A DNA stretch of 64,000 nt from Liopterus haemorrhoidalis (Eukaryota > Arthropoda > Insecta > Coleoptera > Dytiscidae). Numbering within the stretch: position 1 is the stretch's first letter; each line of letters begins with the position of its first letter. Of the stretch, positions 49,201-61,600 are shown one piece after another. Position numbers and translations under genes: made by a program. The DNA lies in assembly GCA_963971575.1 (NCBI GenBank), contig OZ020625.1, positions 24,880,253-24,944,252 of the forward strand, read 5' to 3'. Under the pieces are notes generated by a model. It was not told the DNA's origin. It saw only the letters and a list, made by a program, of their open reading frames with translations, and made no database searches.

Positions 49201-52200
49201 AGAACTGATGGAAAAACAAGGATTATATTGGAATCTAGTCCAGGCCGATACAGTACCAGCCAAAAGTAAATAACATAGAGTAAAATCAGTGTATATGGTC
49301 CACATTAACTAGCCTAAAACCAAAAAAATTATGTGAAGTGTGAATCTTCACACATTAGCGAATCACTTTTATTCATTTATTTACATCTTTATTGTGAGCT
49401 ATTTACACTTCTTTTTTTAATGCAAAATAGTAAGTTTTCTAAATCAATTTTTTATTGTTTAGAAAATCGAAAGAAGTTAAATACAACTAAGAGCCAAGTA
49501 AATTTAAGTAATCTAGATAATAGTTATGAGGAGTCGCCTAAAAGTTTCCTAGATGATGCAGAAGGGTCCATTAGTGAAGAAACCGAAACTTACAAAGCTA
49601 GTTTGGGAAGAGTTTTAAAAATGAACGCACCAGAATGGCTCTTTCTGCTCGTTGGGAGCGTTTCTGCTATTATAGTTGGAGCTTCAGCACCGATATTTGC
49701 TGTAGTTTTTGGAGAAATCTATGGGGTAAGACAATTTTAAAATGGTGTAGATACAGGGTTTGTCAATTGAATAAATTAATAAACGGTCATATAAATTTAA
49801 TTTCTAAGTGTGTGAATGTCAATTGAAATTTTGTTGATAAATTAAATTTGTATGGAATGAAAAAAAATCACATATTTTTTATCAGTAATTTTTTATTAAT
49901 GATAAAAAATGAACGTGACATTACACGAATTCCACTGCAATTAGGAATAAAATTTGATTGAAAGGAACATCCTCTTAACAAGAACATAGCTGCGTATCTA
50001 TAAGACTAACATTAGTCTTATAGATACGCAGCTCATACGTCAGCACATATGGCTAACATAATACATACGTTATTTAGTACAAATTTATTCCGTAGAATAG
50101 TGTTTTACCTTGAATTTAGTGGGCTTTTTGTGACGTCACGGTCATTTTTGAACATGTATAATACTGATTAACATGCACTGTTTGTTTGGTACAAAATATG
50201 GTATTTTCATTTTTCAGTGTTTTTTCAAAAGTATATAGCTCTATTCTGTATCTGTATCTGCATCTATGGTCTATTTCAAAGTATAAAAATGTGTGTAAGA
50301 AGATAGGAACTGTTTGTCCTTGCTTCGGATTGGTTTAGAACGTCATCCCTATTACACTGTTAAAATATTGTTTTTAGTACAAGTTGACAGATGTTCAGTG
50401 TCGTACATTGGAAATATATAAAGTTTCATTGTTGGAATTTTAAATTTTGACATTCCAACGTGAAAAATGAAATAACCCAAGCAAGGTCCCTTTTCGTGAC
50501 AACCTAAAAGAACGAAATTTCCATTTAGCCTAACCGTTTGAAACAGACTGTATTATTTATATTATTTAATTTTTTTCGTATATTTTGTTATTATTTACAT
50601 ATTTAGACTTTTATTTATATTCTTGGCGTAGATTTTATGGACTAAATTCTCCATGTAATTTGTTTTTACGCAGTTATATATTTTTTAGGTTATCTGACAT
50701 CTAAATATTTTTTGACACTTGACAATTAACAGATCAAGATAGAGGACTAATGTGAGGCCGAAAGACAGCCCAGCTGATTGTGCCCAAAGAAGAAGTTATT
50801 GATATAATTTTTAGACCTTCATATATACATATATTTTTAAGTTTTATTTACAATAAATATTTAAATAAGAAACTTTAGCTCTGAATATATTGTTTGTTTT
50901 ATTGCTTAATTTAAACTCTTTTAGCCAAATCTATCTTTTTATATATAGTACATAATTTTTAAAATTAATATTTTTTTAACTTTTTCAAATTTCCCATTAA
51001 ACTGAATTTATATCGTAAAAATAACGTAAGTGTATTATCTGCCTTGTTTATTTCAATATCTTATTAACCTTTTTTAAATTAAAAAAAAAAAAATCATTTG
51101 CTAACCCAGTTACTAGGCCCATGCCCTAGTTGTAACTTATTTTAAATTTTCTGCTATACTGTATTTGATCAGTGTAAATCGTACTCGGTTCGCAGCGCTA
51201 TCTACTTTTAATTTGAAATAGACCATAGATACAATTTTTCTTAGGTATCTGTATCTGTATCTAGATATTTTTTTAAATGTATCTATTACAACACTGCTCT
51301 TTGCTTTTTGTCTATATTATGAATTTTAGTATGTTTTTGTTTCAGGTTTTGTCAGATAATGACACGACTCATGTGGAAGACGCAATAAAGTACTACGCCC
51401 TTATTTTTTTAATAACAGGAATAGTGACGGGAATAAGTGGTTTTCTGCAGACTTATATGTTTAATTTTGCTGGAGTACGACTGACGACTCGTATTCGTGT
51501 TTCTTGTTTTGCTGCCATGTTGAAACAAGAAATGGGATGGTTTGATCAAGCAAAGAACAGTGTTGGAAGCCTTTGTGCCAGACTCTCAGGAGACGCTGCA
51601 GGTAAGAAATAATGGGCCATGTTCATAATCTTTTACTAAATCTTAACAGCACTACTAATACCCTTTTCACACTAGAACTTTAAGACGAGTGAACTTAAAA
51701 TTCACCGATGTTTAACATCGGTATGCTTTCACACTTGATGTTTAAATCTCCGGTGCTGTCATCAGCTACAGTAATTTTGTCCTTAAGTTACGAAGTTAGT
51801 TTTGAACTACCTACGCAGATGCACATTTTGAATTATTATAAACAAATATGCATATTTCATTTCATTCTACAATAAAGACACTACAATAAAGAATATATTA
51901 CACCTGTATTAACATGTAAGTCGATACATTTTATCTCAATTATTGTAGCTCTGTATTTTATTAAACACATTATTAAAATAAATAATTTTATAATAAAAAT
52001 AAGTATAAACTTATACAGTATTCGATATAATACAGTATTCTTGTTTATGATAATATAAAATGTTGACAGCACAAATTCAAAGAGTATTTTTACTTGCCCG
52101 ACCTTAATATATAAGGGGCAAGTATTGTAATCGCGAAAATTTTCGATGTCGAGATTTTGACGGATGACCACGTTTCATGGTCCAGGGAATCCAAAAAACC

Positions 52201-52219
52201 TATTTTCGAAGTGCCGTCC

Positions 52220-52258
<39 letters not shown>

Positions 52259-55200
52259 TGTCTGTGTGTATACACGATAACTCAAAAACGGTTTAACTTA
52301 AAGAGTTCGTTCTGGTACTAAAAAATTCTCCTATTAAATAGGAAGAACCCTATTGTTTTTTATGAAAATCGGTTGACTAGAAATGGGAGTTTACTCGTGT
52401 CGATTTTAATATTTTTGCGAATATTTAGCAACAGAAAAATATTTCGAAAAAATTTATTGAACAAAAGTTACTATAAATGCAATAACTAATAACTTTTATT
52501 TGAGACGTTTTTTGATAAAACGAAAAATTTCCAAAATTTTTTGTAAAATTATTTAAAATTTTTCCAAGTCTCAATTTTTTCATACTTATATGTAACGTTT
52601 CCATGGTCATGATAATTAATTCGTAACTAGTAAAGCAAGCCTTGGACAAAAATTTGTATAGAACATAATTTGATGTATTTTTGAAGATTTATCTAAATAT
52701 ATAAATTTTTTTTTTTTTTTAGTTTATTTTTTTTTAAATATTTTTTTTATGGGAGGGCAAGTCTAGCGGAGGTTTCCTTTCGCCACTGGTTTTATAATAG
52801 AAATTATGTTGGTAATGCGGACGATGTTTAAGACGCAGATCTCTGTCTTAAACATCGCTTGTATTTAGACGAGGCCATACGGTTTCACATTAGCGTTTAA
52901 AGATACATTCACTTTAACATCCGATCTTAAAGTTCTAGTGTGAAAAGGGTATTAGACAAGTGTACTAATGGTCGGTATTATAAAAACCTAACCAAAGGAC
53001 CAACTATCTAGTTGCAAACTAAATTTAGTTGATAACTAATATAACAAGTTATTTAATTTTGGTATTATAAATCAAAACAGCCAACTAAGTAACTAGTTCA
53101 CAACTAAAAAAATTTAGTGTCAAGATTTACCGACCGAACGTTAGTTATACAACTGACCGGTAGATGCCTACCTATAATTTTGACAGTGAAAAAGAATTTT
53201 CAAATGAAAAAAAAAAAAAAAACGGGATAGAGGTTAAAACTATACAGAAATTGAAAAAGAGCAATTAATTGATATAGTACATAAATATAAAAATGTAGTG
53301 GAAAACAAAAAAACTGATAATGTTAGTGTTATTGAAAAACTAAATTAATGGAACATAACGGATGGTGATGAAACACTACTGACAGATGATACTAATGACA
53401 TAATATGTAAATTTATGTTGATTATGTATATAAATCTACTAATATGATTTTTTTTTTATGTACAATATTATCCTTACTTTGCAGTTATTATTATCAAGTA
53501 TATATTTTAGTATAAATAATATAAACAAGTTATTTCAATGTAAACAAAATGCTTATTATTTAAATTTAATACAAATATAGTTGCCAACTATAATTTAGTA
53601 CCCAGAAATTCTGTCAACTAATAAATACAATGTTCCGTAACTGCACACCTAACTACCGCGGTCGCGGTTACGGTAAAGTCGTGGTAAATTGTGGTTACCC
53701 AGTGGTTACCTGAAAACGAGTTTTAGTTACGGAACGGTAGTCACACTTCACAGTTGATAAAACAGACAACTGAACTGTCATTTTATGGACGTTATAGGTT
53801 ATAGATATTCTCTTACAAACTTATTAATAAAAATATTTGTTTTATTAGTACTTGCTTACAATGGCACATTATATAAGAACATATATGATTTTTCCCGATA
53901 TTATTTTTCACGACATCGATCAATATTACTAAAAATCAGTTACTTACACTCATTCTTACTGTTTTAATTATAGACTATAGTAAAATAATATTGTAATTTA
54001 CTACTTGCGCTACAAAGAAACGATTAATTCCCTCCACTTAACTCTCGCCTTATTGTAATTGTTTTGAAATTCCCGCTTTTTGTAGTTTACATTAGATCTG
54101 AAGTTTGTAGTGGGAGGAAATAACCACACTAACCGCGATATTTCTACGGTTAGTTTGGTTACAAAAAAGTAACCAAAATTTTCAGTAACCGCGTTCCGAA
54201 ACCTAACAATTTTCCTGAAAAGGTTAATGTCGTACACTTTCGGAACGGAAAACTTCAACCGCAGTTACTTTCGTCGAGTAATGGAACATTGTATTAGTTT
54301 GTACATTTAGTTGGGAACTTTTTTAAACCAACTTTTATAATACCGAAATCTATGGTTTAAATTAGTTTAACTCTTAACTAAAATTTAGTAGCAAACTATT
54401 TTTCTTTATAATACCGGCCATAAGTGAACTAAGACAAGTATACAAGTGTATTAAGCGCTATTAAAAATTGATGTTCATAGTACAGAATTATTGTTAGTAG
54501 TGCTTAATAGTGTTTAGTAAATTGTAATTTAGTAGTACAGATTTAGAAGCGCGGAGAGTTTTTTTTTTCACCTTTTCTTCAATAAAATATACATTCTAAA
54601 AAAAAATTTTTTATCAAATGTACTGTCCATTATTTTCTATCACTTTGGACAAACGCTCAGGCAATTTCATAATGCCATCTCTCCAGAAAGTTCCGTCTTT
54701 GCTCTCGAAAAATCTGTCTAGGTGAATTTTGATGTCCACAGATGCGAAATTTTTTCCGTTAAGGGAATTTTGTAGAAAGCAGAACAAATGGTAGTTGGAT
54801 GGTGTGATGTCTGGACCATATACTCCTTTCTTGTAGATAGTTATTTATTTGTTTTGTTTTCAAGGTATGCAAGGTGCTACAGGAAGCTGGATAGGAGCTG
54901 TACTAACAGCTTTTTCGACATTCATCCTTGGGGTAGTGATATCCTTTTACTACACGTGGAAATTAACATTAGTGTCTCTCGTTCCATGTCTTCTAGTTAT
55001 TGGTGGCGTTGTTCTGGAAGGGAGAGTCATGTCTTCTGAAGCTATTAAAGGAAAAAAAGCAACAGACAGAACTACTAAAATCGCTGTTGAAGCAATTGCG
55101 AATATTAGAACCGTTGCTGGTTTGGGAGCTGAAAAATATTTCATCAAAAGGTAATTCAATGATTCCGAGACAGAAATTAAGTTACATTACATTTCTGTAG

Positions 55201-55635
55201 TTATAGTATTTCCAAAATTAAATGGCCACCCTCACTTATTGATTCCAATCATGGCTGACAGTATAAACATTATACCTGCTGAGATTATGGTTCTGTTAAT
55301 AGTAGTTGACAGGACCGTAATAATTACTTAAAATAAACGTGTTTTCTTATATGCTATTTAGAATGAACTGTATATACTCACATGATATTCTTTCACATTT
55401 TTATCAGGCTTAGGACTGGCTATATTTGAATTATAAGTACAGGCATGTTTATAGATCGTTTTTTTTTTAAGTCTTTATAGTCTATATTAAATACTACAAA
55501 TTTGCACAAACAAAAATCATTCTTTTTTTGAACTTGTCAATTTATGGTATTTAAATTAATTAAAATATTAATCATTATCAATATTATTAGGGTTTTGTAG
55601 GTATGACCAAAAAACCCTTATACCGTCATTTTGTC

Positions 55636-55679
<44 letters not shown>

Positions 55680-58600
55680 GTCTGTCTTTCTGTCTGTTCG
55701 GTAAAAATTGTAGCCAAACGGCTAACCTTAGAGAGTTGAAATTTGGCATGCTTACAAAAATCATTTTTTTTTTGAACTTGTCAATTTATGGTAATTTAAA
55801 ATTATTAAAATATTAATCATTATCACTATTATCATTGTTTATATCGTTTTCGCACTCTTTCACTACAGAAATTAGGAATTTCTTCAAAATCAAATGGTCG
55901 CCAAAGAGCCATGTTGTTAATGTATGCACGCTATGAACGTTGAAAATTAACAAACAAACAAGTATAACAACCCCTAAAATTTAGAAACAATGGAATATTC
56001 TTAATGGTTTTTAAGAAACTTCAATTGAACTACTGTTACATCTGTTCAATTGAAATTTAAAATTCCCTTAATACCTCCTATATTCTTTTTACAGCAACAA
56101 ATCCTAGGATTACTGCCATAAACCAATTACCGAATTGTGAAGCTTCTTGACAAGAGTGGCCATTTCATTTTGGATACACTATAATATACGTTGATATTGA
56201 TTGTTAATATATTTAGTTTTAATTGTATATTTTTTTGTCAGATATGCGGAAGAATTAGAGGAGTTAAACAGGACTATAAAAAAGTCTAACAGGTTAAGAG
56301 GAGCTGTATTTTCATTTGGACAAGCAGCTCCATTTTTTGGTTATGCTCTTAGCCTGTACTATGGAGGCAGTTTAGTTTCCTCTAAAGAGTTAGACTACAA
56401 AGAAGTGATAAAGTAAGTATCAATTCTTTTACATAAATATGAAAGTTATTCCATAAATATAATAGAAAGGTATGCAGTGCATCCTTTGCTTCCATGGATC
56501 TAATCATGCCTCACTGGTCTAGTGCAGGGGTCGGCAACCTTTCAGTGACAAAGAGCCAAATCTATATTGAAAACAAAAACAATAACATGGAAGAGACGCT
56601 AAAAAATATATGCTCTATTTAAGAAAAAAACGTAAAAATTGTTATTAATATATAATGTATAAATAAATTAATATTTACTTATACATTTAGTTTGTGATAC
56701 CTATTGCACTTGCCAGAATATTACAATATAATATTTTTTTTTTTTACTGGGATGGTTGCTACTTGCATAGTATTCGATAAGACTTCAATATTTGGTAAAT
56801 ATTCAGTAATCTTTAACTTAAGGCAGCACTCAAGTTTCAGGTCAATAAGATTACTTCTTAACTGACTATTAATTTCATATGTCAAAAGACTTGCTCACAG
56901 TAATGTGTGGATCCGAAAATTGTCAGTAGTCCAAAAGCATATTTTTTTAAAAGATTGAACGATTCTGGAAGACGGTTCCAAGCTTAGAAAAGAACTTTAT
57001 CTACATTTTGAAGATTGCGAATTCGGTCCACTTATGCTGAGAAGATAAAGTTGACTTTTTTCTTTCTAAATTTTCCAGTTCAGAATTAAGTTTTAAGAAT
57101 ATATAATTCCATAAACCTTTGGATTTCAAATCCACTAATTGAAGGTGATAAATGTAATTGCTACATATCTACTTCAATTGGTTTTGTCAAAAAAGCTAGT
57201 GTAGCTTTATATTTTCTAAACTCTTTAAATCTATCTTGAAAAGCTTCTTGCATGTTAACAGTAGTTTGTGCAAAAAAAAGCATTAATAACATGTTTTAAA
57301 TGATTGAACGATTCTGGAAGACGATTCCAAGCTTCGAAAACAACTTTATCTAAATCTTGAAGATTGCGAATTTCGGTCCACTTATGCTGGATAAAATGAA
57401 CTTTTCTCTTTCTAAACTTTTCAGTTCAGAATTAAGTTTTAAGAATATATTATTCCATAAATCTTATTTCAAATCCAATAATTGAAGTTCAAATTGTACC
57501 TGATTAATCAATAGAAATGGTGATAAATGTAATTGCTGCATATCTGCTTCAATTGGTTTTGTCAAAAGAGCTAGTGTAGCTTTATATTTTCGAAACTCTT
57601 TAAATCTTTCTCCAAAAGCTTCTTGCATGTTAACAATAGTTTATGCAAAAAAAAAAACTTTTTTGTGCATTAATAACATTGTTATTGTCCTTATGTTTTT
57701 GAAAATTAATAAAATGTAAAAATGTTTCTCCACGTATATCATTCATCAGAAATTACTTCTTCTAAAAGGGAATATGCGGCAACTCGGGGAATTACCGGGC
57801 GTGAATTGCACCGTAAAACATCCTGAACAATACAAAACCTGTATAGTACAGGCAGAAAGTTGAAAATTAAAAAATAAATTATATTAAAATAAAAACTAGC
57901 CAATTTTCAAATAGCCACAATATTTTCTAAAAGAGCCGCAGGTTGCCGACCCCTGGTCTAGTGAATGCTTGTCAAGATCTGAAAAATCCAATAACAATAA
58001 TATGTTTTTCCAGGGTGTCCGAAGCCTTATTATTCGGAGCATTCACGATGGGCCAAACATTGGCTTTTGCTCCTAATTTCAACGCTGCTAAAGTGTCAGC
58101 TGGTAGAATCTTCCAGCTGTTGGACAGAATACCTCTTATTGCATCTCCTGTAGTTAACGACAACAAAAACTGGGTTTGTTATTTATTTTAATTAAATTTT
58201 GCCGTAACATTGTATGCGGACTTAAAATTAATCCTAAATTAAAATCAGGACCGACTTTCTCGTAAAGGAAAAATATAAAAATAAATAAAATCATTATACA
58301 GGTAGGGTTACCAACCGTACTCTTTAAAGAGTACATGTACTCTTTTTGAGCATATAAAATTACAGTCTGTTCCAAACGGTTAAGCGGAACTAGATTTTGC
58401 AATCTAGTTACTTTCATCGTTTAAATCGTGATTTTCGGCCGTTTTGTTTAAGCTTTGTAAATCATACTTACAATAAACATTTTTTGGTAATTTTTTTCAT
58501 CATTTTAAAATGTCATTTTCTTTATATGTTAATTTTTTCTGTCATTATTATTACAAATTTCCTAACTATTTATATTTTTGTCATTAAAATATATAAAAAA

Positions 58601-61600
58601 AATAATTGACATTGACATATATCATTCGTTTCCATGGTTTCATTGTTGGAATTTTAAATTTTGACATTCCAACGTGAAAAATTAAATAACCCTAGCAAGG
58701 TCCCTTCTCGTGACAACCTAAAATAACTAAATTCCCATTTAGTTCCGCTTAACCGTTTGAAACAGACTGTATGTACTCTTACTTTTTCTAAAAATTCAAT
58801 AAAAGTACGTCATTTTTTTCGCGATTCCAGAGCACAACGCAAATGCGGAAATGATTTTCAGCATGATGAAGAGTATTTGGACTGCTGAAAGAAACAGACT
58901 CTTGCCAGAATCAGTAAAAAACCTACTGATGGTACAATTTAATTTTAAAAATTTTAATTGTGAACAATTTTTTAAATATTGTGTGGACAATAAAAATTTG
59001 TTAAAAGATGTGAGAAGCAAAACTAAATATCTATGGTTTTGCTGATCGTTCGTGCCTAAATTACGTTTTGTTCGTCCTATAATATGTTTTGTAATATTTA
59101 TATAGTTTATTTTTGCTTATATTGCTTATTTTGATTTTTTATTTACAAGTATTTTGTATCTTAGGAATTTTTCGTTCGTAAGTTACGTTTTGTTCATCGT
59201 ATAATATGTTTTGTAATAAGTATATTGTTTATTTTGATTTTTTAAATACACGAATTTCTTATCTTAGCAATTTTATTATTTATTAAATATATAAATGACT
59301 ATTGACGAAAATGATAAGACGATAGTTAGTAGGTATGTAGGAATTGCTATATAAAATATGGGTACGATTTTTTTTTTTTTTTTTAAAGAAATGTACTCTA
59401 TTCTGTTGGGCTGAGTTGGTAACCCTATATACAGGTAAATTCATATGTCTCCCATTCGTTAATCTATGATATATTTCAGAGATGCGAAGGAGAAGTAAGC
59501 TGTAGTAACATTCATTTTCATTACCCAGTAAGACAAGAGAAAGCAGTATTACAAGGTTTAGATCTACAAGTTTCTGCTGGCAGAAAAATAGCACTTGTAG
59601 GCCGAAGTGGATGCGGCAAATCAACTTGTATACAGTTACTTCAAAGATTTTATGACCCAGATGATGGAACAGTGGTAAGTTAAAATAGTTATGAACAGGG
59701 TAATTTTAATTTATAGGGTTAATTTTGGGAGTGAGAACGAAAAAGCATTTTTTTTTTTTTGTTACTCTAAGACTTTCATTATAATTACTTCCAGTTTACT
59801 GAAGTAATGTTTCAATCCAATCAAGTGCCATATCTGCTACAGACATTGGCTACCATGGAACGCCACTTGGTTCTATCGTCCACTACACTAATTAGTTTTG
59901 GAAAATTTTGAGACCCTGTCTTACTTATAATACTAGAAACAACATTTATTCTTCTACGTCCTCTTTGACGTTATTTGTCACATGGTCGGCTACATAAGTT
60001 CCAATATTTATTTCCCTCACTATGTGACCAAAAATGATAACTGCTGTCTTTTAAATTTACTTAATAACTGTCTGTAGTCAGTTGTAGTCAGAAAATTGTC
60101 AGTAGTCCAAAAGTATAATTTTTTAAATGATTGAACGATTCTGGAAGACGATTCCAAGCTTCGAAAACAACTTTATCTACATCTTGAAGATTGCGAATTT
60201 CGGTCCACTTATGCTGGATAAAATGAACTTTTCTCTTTCTAAACTTTCCAGTTCAGAATTAAGTTTTAAGAATATATTATTCCATAAATCTTTGAATTTC
60301 AAATCCAATAATTGAAGTTCAAATTGTACCTGATTAATCAATGGGAATGGTGATAAATGTAATTGCTGCATATCTGCTTCAATTGGTTTTGTCAAAAGAG
60401 CTAGTGTAGCTTTAAATTATCTAAACTCTTGAAATCTTTCTCCAAAAGCTTGCATGTTAACAATAGTTTGTGCAAAAAAAAAATTGCATTAATAACGTTG
60501 TTATTGTCCTTATGTTTTTGAAAACTAATAAAATGTAAAAATGTTTCTGCACGTACATATATCATTCATCAGAAATTACTTCTTCTAAAAGGGAATATGC
60601 AGCAACTCGGGAAATTACCGGGCGTGAATTGTACCGTAAAACATCCTGAACAATACAAAACCTGTATAGTACAGGCAGAAAGTTGAAAATTAAAAAATAA
60701 ATTATATTAAAATAAAAACAGATTTTCAAAGAGCCACCATATTTTCTAAAAGAGCCGCAGGTTGCCGACCCCTGGTATATACAATATACGATACTTTTTT
60801 CCATGCAACAACGCAAGCAATGTTGCTGCTACAAGGCGCAATATTTCCACATGTAGTATTAGTAGTACATGCTTTAACCTATCAACAGTTAAGAAAGTGT
60901 AATTGTTATGAGGAAGTATGTACACTGTTGTGATTTGATTATAGAAAACATTTTTACACATTTTTAATATTTAAGTGCTTGGATGGACTAAATATTAGAA
61001 GAGACATATCTTTGGAACTGCTTCGCTCCCAGTTAGGAATAGTTTCGCAAGAGCCAGTTCTGTTCGATCGAACTATCGTTGAGAATATATCGTACGGCGA
61101 TAATTCTCGCCAGGTGTCACACCAGGAGATCCAGAAGGTAGCAACTGCTGCCAACATACACGCTTTCGTCGCTTCACTACCTATGGTAAGTGTTTTCAAC
61201 TCACTGAATAAAATCAGTTACTTCTTATATAAAATTTTAGCGAATTTTAGATAGTAGCGACGTGAAAATTAACGTCGCTACTATCAAATATGTAAACATA
61301 TTGAAATGTTTACTGAATAATTTCTATGAGGTTCTATAACTATGAGGATATAACATTCAATCTAGCCTCTAATGTGGCATCACCACACAATTGTCAGCCT
61401 TCGTGCCGGACATGGATCTTTGTCTGACCCACAGTTTCTTCTAATTTCTGTTACTAATAATTCTGCACATTTTCAGGGATATGACACGCGGCTAGGAACT
61501 AGAGGTAGTCATCTATCAGGAGGACAGAAACAAAGAATTGCTATTGCGAGAGCCTTAATTCGAGATCCAAGAATACTTCTTTTAGATGAAGCTACATCAG

